Source of the DNA: Chromera velia
Lineage: Eukaryota; Sar; Chromeraceae
Direction: 5' to 3'
DNA length: 59,098 nucleotides
Assembly: GCA_018398765.1 (NCBI GenBank)
Contig: JAHBMJ010003283.1
Span: 1 to 59,098, forward strand
The notes under the pieces were generated by a model. It did not search any database. It saw only the letters and a program-made list of their open reading frames with translations, and had not been told where the DNA came from. A program made the translations under genes and the position numbers. Below, one piece after another: positions 25,426 to 36,257 of this stretch (positions are counted from its first letter, which is position 1; every line of letters begins with the position of its first letter).

Positions 25426-26608
25426 CGTGCAGCTTGGGGCATCCATCTGTGGTTCAGGAAGCTTCCACACAGGAACGCCGGTACCGGTTCGTCGGCTCAT
25501 TTGCTGGCTTGCAGGCTTGGTCGTTTTCTCTTTGTAAAGCCTGATTGCTCTTACGTTGCCTGGTTGCTTGCTTTCCTGCTTTCGTCTGCTGGATGGTTGT
25601 TAGTTGCCTGGTTGCTTTCTCACTTCCCGTTGGCTGGCTTTCTTGCCCTTTTGTTTTCGTCCACCTGCTTGCTCATCTTGTGAGAAACCGTCACCGCGAG
25701 TCCTCGTTTGTTTTCCGGATTTCCAAGCCGAAAAGAAAAAAAATGTGGACACCCACCTTTGTTGAGTTCTCGATTCTCGATTTTCTGAAGAGTTTGTGTG
25801 AATGGAGGTTGATCGAGTCGATCGATGGATTGACTTGCCTGCAGGGCCAAGCGGACAAAAAAGTGACGGTAGCCTCGATGGTGAAGCTGGACGTCGAGAA
25901 GTCGCGGTGAGTTTTTTTTTCGTGTTGCTGGCCGCGCCTTCTCTTTTCTCCATGTCCCCTGCCCTTCCCAACGCGCTCTCTCTGTCTCTGTCTCTCGCTC
26001 GCTCGCTCCTTTTGTCCGTCTCTTCCTTTCTCCATGCCCTTTGTTTATTCTCTTTCGCGTTCTCTCTTGCGTCAGTCAAATTCAGAAAGGTTCCACTCAC
26101 ATCGGAGAAATGGATGGAGGGACGGTAATGTGGAGAGATTGGCGCAGATTGGTTGACTCTGTCACTGTCTGAATTTGGTTGGCTGTTCCAGGAAGGGACG
26201 AACTCAAAAAGCGGTGGAAACCAGAGATCGAAATTATCCGTTGCACATCTTCTTTCGATGGAGTCTCGTTCGACCGGAGGTGGCACGGCCTCATTTTCGG
26301 TTTACAGATGATCGACTTGCGATACATGCATGTCTCCCCACCGAAAGAGTCGTATAGTCTGCATGATTTTTTAAATCATCCGTTTTCGTCTCCCTCCCCT
26401 CCGCCCTTTTTTCTCTCGCTCGACTACCTGCAGAAAGCTGATCAGGGTAGGGGTTCACGCCGCACACCCGAAGGTCGCCTCGGCACTTGCACAGGTGATC
26501 GCCTCGTACCTCATAGAGCCTGGAAAAGCAGTTCCTGTGCTGGGACAGGGGCAAGGAGGGCCGCAGCAACAGCAACTGCCCCCCCAAGGGAATGGGCGAG
26601 TGCAGTGA
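9209..26608 (+). CDS. AP2A1: AP-2 complex subunit alpha (alpha-adaptin), with assembly damage
   Basis: Large subunit of the AP-2 clathrin adaptor, which links cargo, PIP2 and clathrin at the plasma membrane. Exons: 9209-9781, 10460-10596, 11164-11227, 11881-11930, 12205-12352, 12772-12885, 13259-13338, 13810-13867, array-embedded exon (14343 or a later copy), 16961-17019, 17551-17629, 18335-18468, 18908-19010, 19388-19459, 19880-19994, 20479-20557, 21139-21445, 22015-22158, 22645-22806, 23262-23424, 24092-24193, 24757-24918 (or from 24808), 25433-25486, 25845-25906, 26434-26608. Phases agree throughout except around exon 9. Diagnostic motifs: MRGLTNFIAEVRNC near the N-terminus, the PAPWL..KLLRLLQ region, VLKIAILAE, GEFG, ELQQR-like VEVQQR, and MPPF just before the trunk end (about residue 635). 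An acidic, poly-Ala hinge with a 72-bp gap follows, then an appendage (about 290 aa) with TKF and a conserved Trp in FIKYWK. Total is about 1,080 aa, against roughly 940-980 in animals. It ends in a Q/G-rich tail. Part of exon 9 is missing at the join at 15977. Confidence 0.93.
9945..10008. repeat. (TG)n microsatellite in AP-2 alpha intron 1
   Basis: TG dinucleotide run shortly after the exon 1 donor, on the sense strand. Confidence 0.9.
11339..11401. repeat. (TC)n/(TG)n compound microsatellite in AP-2 alpha intron 3
   Basis: TC repeats pass directly into TG repeats on the sense strand between exons 3 and 4. Confidence 0.9.
12042..12172. repeat. (CA)n/(GA)n and second (CA)n run in AP-2 alpha intron 4
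   Basis: CA then GA repeats at about 12042-12100 and a second CA run at about 12154-12172. Here the sense strand is purine-rich, opposite to most repeats in the window. Confidence 0.88.
14280..15976 (+). repeat. 26-copy array of acceptor plus exon head (67/55-bp units) in AP-2 alpha
   Basis: The unit begins in intron-like sequence, contains the acceptor GTGCAG, then 39 bases encoding ALNVLFALCDKNN, a conserved alpha-adaptin helix. Exon heads start at 14288, 14343, 14410, 14477, 14532 and then every 67 bp to 15939. Copies at 14288 and 14477 are 55-bp variants in which the end of the exon head is replaced by TCTCTCTCC; the other 24 are 67 bp and look identical. The order 55-67-67-55-67 suggests a 189-bp higher-order duplication. 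Splicing into any copy but the last would run into an in-frame TGA in the next copy. The array ends at a single N, so the copy number, and possibly the whole array, may be an assembly product. Confidence 0.93.
15977..15977. other. Single-N assembly join
   Basis: One undetermined base separates the perfect 67-bp array from a perfect 50-bp pyrimidine array. The coding sequence of alpha-adaptin exon 9 stops here after the second Asn of CDKNN. About ten or more residues expected before the next exon at 16961 are absent, so sequence is probably lost at this point. Confidence 0.8.
15978..16680. repeat. 50-bp higher-order TTTC array and (TTTC)n/(TC)n tract
   Basis: Five near-identical 50-bp units starting at 15978, 16028, 16078, 16128 and 16178 are made of TTTC and TTCG blocks. 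They pass into about 450 bp of irregular TTTC, TTCC and finally TC repeats. The tract lies in an AP-2 alpha intron and produces long spurious Phe/Ser-rich frames. Confidence 0.92.
17434..17462. repeat. (TG)n microsatellite in AP-2 alpha intron 10
   Basis: Perfect TG run about 90 bp before the acceptor of the exon starting at 17551. Confidence 0.88.
17630..18058. repeat. (TGTC)n minisatellite-like tract in AP-2 alpha intron 11
   Basis: About 430 bp of TCTG repeats regularly broken by TCTTTGCC blocks. It starts at the donor of the exon ending at 17629, so that the GTCTGT donor is itself the first repeat unit. Confidence 0.9.
21317..21388. other. 72-bp assembly gap in AP-2 alpha hinge
   Basis: Seventy-two undetermined bases lie inside exon 17 (21139-21445). 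Poly-Ala coding sequence precedes the gap and Ser/Asp/Glu-rich coding sequence follows it. The frame that suits the next exon is the one reading SSSDGEGEEESEEEE. Confidence 0.95.
21586..21617. repeat. (TG)n microsatellite in AP-2 alpha intron 17
   Basis: Perfect TG dinucleotide run on the sense strand between the two acidic hinge exons. Confidence 0.88.
23934..24000. repeat. (TC)n/(TG)n compound microsatellite in AP-2 alpha intron 20
   Basis: TC repeats directly followed by TG repeats, sense strand, about 90 bp before the appendage exon at 24092. Confidence 0.9.
25393..25429. repeat. (CTGC)n run forming the acceptor of AP-2 alpha exon 23
   Basis: Eight or so CTGC tetranucleotides run straight into the acceptor GTGCAG at 25427-25432. 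The repeat provides both the polypyrimidine-like tract and multiple near-acceptor sequences. Confidence 0.85.
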
Positions 26609-28114
26609 AACAAGATGGGATGCGAGCCTGCCTCCTTCGTGCGCCAACGGAATTCCTCAGCCGAAGAACCTTTCCTTCTTTCTTTCCTCTTTTCTCTTTT
26701 TCGTTCGTCCATTCGGTCGGTCGGCCGTCCTTCCCTTCTTTCTTTCTTTCTTGCTTTCTTTCTTTCTTTCTTTCTTTCTTTCCTTCTTTCTTTTCTTTCT
26801 TTCCTTCTTTCTTTTCTTTCTTTCTTCCTCTCTTCCTTCCTTCCTTCCTTCCTTCCTTCCTTGATTGTCTGTCCGTCCGTCCTCCCCTTGTGTTGACCTC
26901 CCCGCATGCAAATCTTGCGTGCTCTGATTGCCGCTGCGTGGAACCAATTCATCGATCGATCAAAGGGCACAAAGTGGGCAGGCAGAGCACAAAGTGATGC
27001 GAAGTGGCGGATGGAGACGCCAGTTGGAAAGAGGAGTGGACGGGTGGAAAGCGCTGGGAAGTAAAGGGGCTGTGGAGAAGAGTTGTGCTGAAGGAACGCT
27101 GCAGATCTCAATGCATCTCTCTGGCTCCGCTGCAAGGGGTGAAGCGTTTCAAAGGCTGGGGAGTGGAGAACAGGGGAAAAAGAAGCCCTAAGAAAGCCAA
27201 AGAAGCTTCATTGCATTCTCTAATCCGAAAAATGACATCCGTTACATTCCTTATTCGAGCCGTTTTGCCGATAAGTGACTTTTATTTAAGTCCATGAAAA
27301 ACTGTAAAAAAGATAAAAACAGATTTAAACGGAATGATAATAAATCCGGAATAAAAAGTATGTTCAAACTTATTCAAACTGAAATTATCATGCTTTACTT
27401 GCAGAATTGGAAGCTTACATAGGCTACCAACGGTTACCGACTCACTTAGAGTAAAACACTAGGTAAAACATTATTTAAACATAGAATAAGATATGATAGG
27501 GTTTTATGTTCTGAAATAAGCAGCCATTAAACGTACAGATTTTCAAATGACTCACATATTTAGTCTAATTTGGTCTTAATTGCGAGGCTCCTCAGTTTAC
27601 TGTGGGGCTAACTCTAGGTTTGGGACTCTACTAGTCACTACTAGTCACTCAGACTCACTCTAGGTCAACTGAGGAGGCCGCGCAACAACTTAATTGGCGG
27701 CGAATTTGGCGTTACCATCGAACACACCGATAAACACACCCACTAACCCCCACCCACTTCCGCACGCAAATTAAAGCGCGCGCACTCACTTGTACCATGC
27801 ATTTAATTGTATACGACAGAATTCTATTAAAATAAGGATCGAAACTTATATACATATAATTAAGTTGCATGGACGTATGTTTACACTTGCATGTACATAT
27901 ATACATACAAATTGCACTAATTTGGAAGATGAGGCGAGGCCGACCTTCCTCTCTAGCTACGTAGTCCAACCATCGGTTCCCCCAACGCAAACCTATTGTG
28001 CAAGTTTCCACCTCCTGCAAGAGTGGGAGCCAACAAGGTCACGAGGCCTCAGGCTTGCGGACAACACTCAGTACGGGTTCCCTGATGCCAAGACAGAACA
28101 ACGTCTTTTGAACC
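26609..28114. other. Spacer between AP-2 alpha and CFAP99-like genes
   Basis: The first part (26609-26870) contains a TTTC/TTCC pyrimidine tract and is likely the 3' untranslated region of the AP-2 alpha gene. From about 27190 to 27900 the sequence becomes distinctly AT-rich and free of long pyrimidine runs, unlike the introns. It includes ACTAGTCACTACTAGTCACT at 27629-27648. No gene is visible. Confidence 0.6.
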
Positions 28115-31100
28115 ATGAGCGTCGTTTCGGCAGCAACAACTTCCAGACCGGGGGGTGCTGCAGACCCCGACCAGCACTATTTGGACCTGCTCAAGCATGC
28201 GCGCAAGGCCCTGGAGAATTATTCTCCCAATACGGAGACTCCGGCCACCTCTATTGAGAGATACTTCAAAGAAAACAAATTGAGAGAACAGAGCGACGCC
28301 CTGTTTGTCTCCCAGGTTTTCTTTGGTGTTCTCCAAAACATTGAGTTCCTCAAGACATTCTCAAAGTCCCTCATATTTCGATTTCCCACCGGTACGCAGC
28401 ACCGTGATGAGACCCTCTACCAAATTATGTTCTATCTCCTTCACTACCGTTTCGACGAGTTGGGCCCGAAGGAATTCAAAAAGTTCGTCAATGTCTGCCC
28501 TGCACCTGCCATGCACAATATCTTCGCCTTCATCCAGGATAGGCATGACCTGTGTGACTGGGTCTTGCGGGACTGGGCGAAGGTCTACGATTGGTCTCAT
28601 CTCCATGAATCCGTTTTCCCTTCTTTGGAGAAGAAGATGCAAATCCTCGCGCCTTTGATCAGAGAGGTCCGTCTATTGGTTGAACCAGGGGCTGGTTGTG
28701 CACATTTTGGCTGGTTCTTTCTTATCCGTGATCAGCGCGGACTTTTGATTTTGCTTCCGACTCCGCCCGTCGTCGTCCTGTCAGACATGCGCCAGAAAGA
28801 CCTCATGACCCCTTCAACTCCCTTTCCTCCGAAGAATCTTTCCCCATCTGCGGGAGACACTCCATACATCTCTTTGCGCACTCTTTTCCTCTCTGTCACT
28901 CTCAAGTCCTGGAGCAGTTTTCATCCTAGACACTCCCTTGCAAATGCCTGTGCGGCGACTGGACTTTTAACGTGAGACTCTCGGCACCCCTCGCTTCCAT
29001 TTGCATTTTGTTCCTCTTTTTTTCTTGCGCTTCCTCTTCTTCTTGTTCTTCTGCTGATCTTCCAGCACATGGATGACAATGTCAATTTGCTGGTTCGTCT
29101 GAGAGCAAGTCACCGGTCTAGAGGAGAAAAATTAGATAGAAATAAAATCCCTCACCATTTTGCATAAAGCAAACTTGATTACACGACTGTTCGCTTGCTT
29201 TCAGGTGGGTTTGAAGGCCACGGGCCCATCAGAAGGAACCTCACCTCAACAGCAGCAGCAGGGGTCCTCTTCTGCATCCGCGTCCCCGCCGGAGAGTCCC
29301 AAAAGCCCTTCCAAAAGCGGAATCACCCTAAGTCTGCATGATTCATCTAACAACAGCGCAGACACAGGGAAACCCGCCAAGCGCCCCCTGACCAAGCCGC
29401 AACCATTCAAGCTGACGAAACCGAAACCGCGCGTCTTCCCGGAGCCCGAGGAAGTCTCCCGTCTTGTGGTTGCGGGAAAACCGCCTTCAAGGAACACGGG
29501 AGGGATCGATCTCGCGTCCATACAGAAACAGAGACAAGAGAGCCTTCAGGCAGCACGGGAGGTGACGAGAAAGAAGTTCAAATCTGCAGGTGCGTACAAG
29601 CTGGATGTAAGTGGTTGTCTCAAAGACTTTTCTCCACGTGGGTATAATCTTTTCGTGACAAGGACAGCGCAAACATCGTCTCCATTGAATCGTCGGAAAG
29701 AATCATTTCCTGATAGCGCGTAATCCAATGTTGTCTTGCTACTTTGTTTTCCGCTTCCTTTTCTCCTTGACCAATCCTGACCACGATATGCGATTGCAGG
29801 TCAGATGCTGCACACCCACAATAGGCCAACGAACATCGAGAGGCTCACCAGGGAAGTCGAGGAACAGGAGAGCAAAGAGCTAACATTCCAGCGTCAGCAT
29901 GCACCTGATCTCTCTCTCTCTATATATATGTATGTATATATATATATATATATATATATCTGTCTGTCTGTCTGCCTGTGTGTCTAGTCTGTCTGGCTTT
30001 CTGTTTGTGTCCCTTCCTCCTTCCTAACCTCCTTCCTTCTTGCCTTCTCTCCTCATTCTCTTTTCTGTCGACTTCCTCAGCTGAAAACTTGGTTCACTCG
30101 TTTGAAAATCGGCTGATTTTGCTCATCTGTTCTCTCTCTGAACAAAACTGCCCGTGTCTTACCTTTCATGTTTCTCTGACAAACTCCACTGCGCTTCGAA
30201 CACCGCTCAAATACCTCATAATTTCTTTCTTCCTGTTGCCGCTGCCTCCCATCCCCCCTTTCCTTGTTCCCGCTGCCCTCATTCATTCAGCAACCAAACC
30301 TCTCCCAATGCCGGAGCCCCCCTGCGGTCGCCTCAGCGAGGTCCGGTGGAACGCCTCTGCGGTCCTCCGTGCCGACGCGGTCCTTCAGGAGACCCTCAAG
30401 AAAGAGGCGGCGGTGCTGCACCAATTTGAGTCCGAGCTAAGGGATGCGGCCGAGTTCTACGAGTGGAAGTCGAAGAAGCTTCAGGAAGACGAGGACAAAC
30501 GGAAGAAGGCGGTGCAGATGAGAAAGGCAGAGATGGAGCTCTGCAGGGAGGCCGCAATCCAGGCCCAGATCGATGCAGTCGAGGCAAAGGGCGTGGCTGC
30601 AGAGAATTTCCGTTTGGTCCGTGAAAGAGATTTGAAGGAGAGGGAGAGAAAGCTGGAGGAAGAGGACGAAAGGTTGAGGTACAATGCTGCGGATGCGAAG
30701 GCCAAAAGAGGAAAGTACCCCGGCATTGCCGCAAAGGTCGGGGGGACGACGCTGTCTGTGTTTGTTTTATTCTATTGGTTTCTTTTGGGGCTGCCTGAGT
30801 ACAAGAGCTTTGGATTTAGACAGAGTAAGCAAAGGGAGAAGACTTTCTGGCCCGGAATTATTAACAGATGGTGTAGAGTCGCGCTGGAGTTTCTTGCTCT
30901 GCTTACACTCTCCGTGACGGCGATTTCTCTTCCATTACTGCCCGAAAATATAGCACTGTTTCGCGGGCTTCAATCCTCAAGAGGTGCATTCATGGAATTC
31001 GAAGAGCAAGCAGATTATCACGTGTGAGAGAACAAACGGTACCCCCAAAAGACTGGCTGTGTTGTTTGCCTCTCGGGTCTCCTCTCCTACCATCGATTTC

Positions 31101-34100
31101 CCAAGGAGGCTGAGGAGAAGAAAAACATGCATGTCTCCGCTCACTGAAAGGCATCGCTCTCTGTAATGTTGCCTTCACTTTTGTGCAGATTGTCTCGAAG
31201 AAACGAAGAAAAGTTCTCAGAGACCTGAGGGAAAGACACCATAATCTCGAGTGGAAGGCAAAGTGAGTATGTCATTTGTTTTTTCTTTTTCCCGTCTATT
31301 TTGTGTATGTGGAAGTGAGCAACAGAAACAGGAAGAGAAAACATGTGAAAAAACGAACGATGAAGTCAGTCCCTGTGCCTTTATAGGGCAATTGAGTGAT
31401 TCGACATTGGATGCACAACAACACTGGCTCCTTTCTGTCTTCGAGAAGGCTGTTTGTTTCTTTGCTGGTGGAAGTCCACCCAAACCGACGCAAAGAAAAA
31501 ACAGGGACGGTGACCGCGATTTGCTCTTTGCTTGAATTCTTGTTCTGAGGTTCATCAGTGCATTGTGCAAAGAATGTATCCTAAGCTGCTCTCCAACGAA
31601 TTGTTTTCGCCCCCTTCTCACTTGCATTTCATTCAATTTGTTGTCTTTGAATACATGTTCATAATTAAACTTCTTATTATTGCAGCGGTGAAAGCCTTTT
31701 GTGTGCCCCTATTTTTTCCTTCCTTTTTTCACTTTTTCTTTCCTCCCCTCCTTTCATTCTTCCGTTTTTCACCTGCTGCAGACTCGATGACGTGGAGCTG
31801 CTGGAGCTGAAAGAGCGCATCAGACAGCAGAAAGCCCTCGACAAGGAATCAGCGGCGGTGAACAGACCACCACCCTTCGACCCTTCGCAACCTTCTTACG
31901 AGGGTATGTGTGTCCACTTGTTTGGGTAGCCACCTTTGTGTTTTTTCCGGGTCTTCTTGCTTTGCTTATTACCATTTTCTTTTTGAGTCCTGTCAGCCGC
32001 AAACAGTCCAGTCAGGTCATGCTCGTTCGTCCCTGTGTATGGGGACACATTCGTGCAAACTTTGGGACACAAGTCAGAGAGAGAGAAGAAAGCAAGCATG
32101 GGAGTTTTTGAATAAAGCTCTTACCTTCCGTATTCCGTTTTTTAGCTTCTGGCCGTGCTGTATCAGTTCAGTCTTGCCTGCCGCTTTGGGACTCTCCAAA
32201 AGTTAGCGCAGCAGGTGCTTCTAGCCGGCTTCTCATCGATCCCTCTGATGCTAACCCCCCTGCCTGTTCTGAATGAGTGCAGCACCCACTGTGATGAATC
32301 AGGTCTCCTTGGTGGAGCTCCGGGCGATGAAGGGACTCCAGAGGGTAAGTGGGTAGGTTTTTGGGTCGCTGCATGGGTTGATGTGGAGGTGGGGGGGATT
32401 GAATGCTTTGGACAAAATGGTACGGAGGAGAGCTTCGAATCTGCATATGCATTTTGGATTTATAAAGACATCCACTCATGCATCTATCTATTCATCTAAA
32501 GATTCCACCCTTTCATTCAGCCAGCCCTAATGAAAGGGTAGACGCACTTCAAGAGAAAGGCTTGCAAAGCGCAGGACTTGAATACCTCTCAGGAAGCATT
32601 CATGCAGACTAGGAGAGGAAGGGCTTGTTTTGGCTGGGGGGCATTCCAGACTTTTTCCTGATATATGTTTCCTTTGTGATTCTGATTCATTAGTTTCGCG
32701 TTTGCTGTTTTGTCTCACCTTGTCACAATGAGGTTTCGTTAAAGCAAGGGAAAATGGGCAAGACGCAAACGAGAGGAGGAAAGGAAACGCGTCCATTGCT
32801 CTCTGAGTAATGCGCTTCCAAGCAAGAGGAGCAGAAACAAGACACGACCTGCAAGAAAAAGCACAAGCTATTTGTTGTTCACTCTCGTTCAACTGTGTTC
32901 CTGCAGGAACTGTTCCTTGAAGAAGAAGAGGCAAAGAGAGTCGACATATTCAGGTCAGCTGCTCACCGGACACATGTTGTATTGCAACTGTGAGACATAC
33001 AACACAGAAGAAAAGGGGATGAATGAAGAACGAATTGAAGAAGCATACAAAGAATGACGAAATCAACATCCAACCCATCACAGGCTGACCACCACCCCAC
33101 CCAACCACAAACAAAAAAAAGGAAAAAAACCGAAAGGAAGCAACATTTTCTGCCGGTCTGCCTTCCTGCCTCCCTGCTTCTCTGTATGCATATCTGCCCC
33201 CCTATCTACTTCTCCGTCTGCAGAAAGAAGGCAGAGAGGGCGGACGCGCTGATGGAGAAGGCGCGTCGCATTGCCAGACTACGACATGCTGGTGAGTTGG
33301 TTAACGAGGACCAGAGCCACAGGAGTGGATCGAAGCCAATGGACTTGGGGTGTGCCCTCACCTCAATGAGATATTTTCTTGGTTGGAAGTTTTGGGTCTG
33401 GTGTCCCTGAATCAACCCCGAAGCCATCAGGAGGGTGCACAGTGAGAAACCAACTTACACAGAATGGAGAAAGGGTTGAGACAGTGAGAAACGAGGGGGA
33501 GACGGCAGCTAGAAAGGGAGAAAGGACACCGAGGAAATGGGGAATACTGCTGACACTGTTTTTACGAAACCCCGTCTGTTTTGATTCTTCCGTAACCTTG
33601 CTTGTTGCTTTGCCCCGATCACTCGCTGCTGCCACTGCACATCTCTCCTCACTGAACGAAAAGAACAGAAGTTGTCAACTCGCTCCCATCCCATCTGATC
33701 CCTTGTCAATGCAGCCGGACAGGAAGCAACAGAGTCCCGGGAACAAGAACTCGAGAAGATCTTCGACGAACTCCAGGCGAAGAGAACGCATGGGCAAAAG
33801 CTAGTCCTCGAATGCTCAGAAAAAGTGAGCTCGAATATGCTGAAAAGTAGAGTGGCAGCAAGAGGGAAACAGAGAGACAGAGACAGAAGGATTCTCTTGC
33901 CGAGGCTTTTCTCTCATCTCTTTTTCTCTATTCTGTAACCTCTCCTCCACCTGTGAGTGGGTTTACTCGTTTGTGTCTGAGTGTGCAAATGTGTGTGTGT
34001 GTGTGTGTGTGCAAAAGAAAGTGCAGCACCGATTTTGTCTCCGGATTTCTTGCGCCGTCTCCTCTTCCTCTGCCCCCTGCTCATTCTCTCATTTTCTCTC

Positions 34101-35347
34101 TCTCCAACTCTCTTCCTCTCTCGGTTTGCAGATCAAAGAGAAAAAGCAGAAACAGTGGGAGGAACAGCTCCGACTCGCGAAGGTCCAATCGACAGGATGA
34201 ATCCATTCATGAGGGGATGTTCGATTGGTTACAAGAATGGATGGATGGATGGATGGATGGATAGATGGATGGATGGATGAATGGATGGATACATGGAAAG
34301 TGGCGGAGTGGGTTGGTGAGTGGGCGGGTCGATGGCTGCATATATGGACGGACGGGTGGATGGAGGACATGTGTGCAATTATGAACGAGCAGATGAATAA
34401 ACGAATAAAAGAACCAGGGGTGTCCTCTCCCGCCTTTTTTTTTTGTTTGCCCTGGCTCTCGCATGCGATCACTCTCAGAGTACACACACCCGACATCGGC
34501 AGGCATTCTGGAAAAATGCAGGAGAGTCTTCTATGTGAACGTGCATGCCTACTCCCTCTTTTCTCTCCTCACCTCTCGCCGTATTTTAATCTGTTGGCCT
34601 TTTCTCTCTTCTCAAATCAGTCTTCTTTTGCCCGAGTGATGTTTTTTTTTTCTTCCTCTTCTTCAAGCTGTATGAGTCCGTGGGTGTTTTGGCTCCATGC
34701 GTTGGATTTTTGCCTGCAGGAACGCAAGGAAATTGCACTACACAGACAGTTCCTGGCTGCAGACAGGGCGGCCGTGGAAGCAAGACGTGAGCTCTTGTTC
34801 TTGCCTTACTTTTCTCTCCAGACATGAATACACATATACATGTATTGACATTTGTGAAAACACGTGTTAATATAAGAGGAGTACTTGTGCATTTTCCTCA
34901 TGCCTCTTCCTTTCCTGTCTGACTCGATGATTGTATTATCTGGCTCTTTCTTTCCTTTCCTTTCCTTTCCTTGCACTTTGTCTTTCCATTTCTCTCTTTG
35001 CCTTTCCCTTTCCCTCCTCTCTCTCTTTCTCTCTCTCCCTCCCTCCTTCCTTCCTTCCTTCCTTCCTTCCCTCCCTTCCTTCCTTCCTTCCCTCCTTCCT
35101 TCCTTCCCTCCTTCCTTCCTTCCTTCCTTCCTTCTCTAGCTCTCTCTCTCGCTCTCTCTCTTTCTCTCTTTCTCTTTCTTTCTTTTTTCTCTCTTTCTGT
35201 CTCTCTCCCCTCCCCCCTGCTGATCGTTCTTGGCTATTCCGCTTTGAACGTCTGTTCCCAGGTTTTTCCCCATTCCATGCTGCGCGGACACCCATGCACA
35301 ATCACACCCACCCACCCTCACCCACAGAGACAGACAGACAAACAGAC

Positions 35348-35378
<31 letters not shown>

Positions 35379-36257
35379 TCAGACGGACCAGCTGAAGGGA
35401 CTCGAAAGGGAGGACGAGGCCAGACAGACCAGTGCCAAAATTGCGGCTGCGAAGGCGATGGCCATCAAGAAGAAGGAGAAGGCTATCAGGGAGAAGGAGA
35501 TGGCCAGGCGAATAGGGGAGGCACGGAACACTCAGGTTCGTTTTTGTACGCCGTCGCTTTGATGTGTGCGTCTTTCTTTCTCCCGGTGCTGTCAGCATGT
35601 CATTCGTTGAGTGCGACACCCTTTTCATTGCCTTTTGGTCCTTCAATGTCTTTTTCCCTTTTCTATGAAGCTTTCATGGCGGAACTTTTTCTTTCAAACC
35701 CATTCTATGACCTCCCTTCGAAGTGAACCCCGGGGCCCATCTATTGCATTTTCCATTTGAATCAGTCCATTACCTGCCTTGAGCGATGCATCCTCATCCA
35801 CAGAAAGTCGAATGAATTGACCAGGGACGCTGTTCGTCCATTCCTTTGATCCTTTCTGATTCAGAGTGCGACAATTTGCCTCTCGGCACTTCCCTTCTTT
35901 TGCAATGTTTCCACCTTATCAACTTCAAGGGAGGACTCGAGTCGTTCTGCTCTTCTTTCCCGACAGTGCCGAGAAGCCGCTTGAGGAAGTTGGCACTCGT
36001 TTCATATACTTGAATTAAATCTGCTGGTCCCTTGTTTTAGTTGGCTGAATCCATCGAAGTATTCCGAGTCATGGTAAAGCAAACTTGTTCATTCATCTTT
36101 CCTGTCGTTTTTATCTTCTGCGCATCAGGCCGACTATACAAAGAAGCTCGAGGAGAGAAGAGCCGAAAACGACGTCATGAAGGCGGTTTTGAGAGCCTCC
36201 GTGCGACACGCCCACGACTTTCAGTTCACACATGAAGCCAATGTGAAGACCCTGTGA
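28115..36257 (+). CDS. CFAP99: CFAP99-like cilia- and flagella-associated coiled-coil protein
   Basis: Sixteen exons with fully consistent phases give 807 aa: 28115-28666, 29066-29092, 29205-29589, 29800-29892, 30291-30736, 31189-31262, 31782-31903, 32283-32344, 32907-32953, 33224-33291, 33715-33824, 34132-34182, 34720-34786, 35378-35535, 36041-36073, 36129-36257. Residues 1-193 are a helical N-terminal region with [16 protein letters not shown] Ser/Pro/Gln-rich linker follows, then [14 protein letters not shown] near residue 263. The segment [11 protein letters not shown] matches the conserved NAAAILRE-type motif I recall from CFAP99, and [10 protein letters not shown] fits its later conserved stretch. 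From about 350 to the end the chain is a nearly continuous Glu/Lys/Arg-rich coiled coil. CFAP99 proteins are axoneme-associated; a role in flagella here is inferred. The family name rests on memory of these motifs, so another ciliary coiled-coil family remains possible. The 27-nt exon 2 and 33-nt exon 15 are the least certain. Confidence 0.72.
29922..29960. repeat. (TA)n microsatellite in CFAP99-like intron 4
   Basis: TC repeats run into a TATATA stretch just downstream of the donor at 29893, followed by a short TCTG run. Confidence 0.85.
33989..34012. repeat. (TG)n microsatellite in CFAP99-like intron 11
   Basis: Perfect TG run on the sense strand between exons 11 and 12. Confidence 0.85.
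34239..34295. repeat. (GGAT)n microsatellite in CFAP99-like intron 12
   Basis: TGGA/GGAT tetranucleotide repeats with a few interruptions, shortly after exon 12. Confidence 0.88.
34946..35190. repeat. TTCC/TC pyrimidine tract in CFAP99-like intron 13
   Basis: About 240 bp of TTTCC, TTCC, CTCC and TC repeats on the sense strand. It is followed by a TG run at 35349-35374 that abuts the exon 14 acceptor. Confidence 0.9.
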
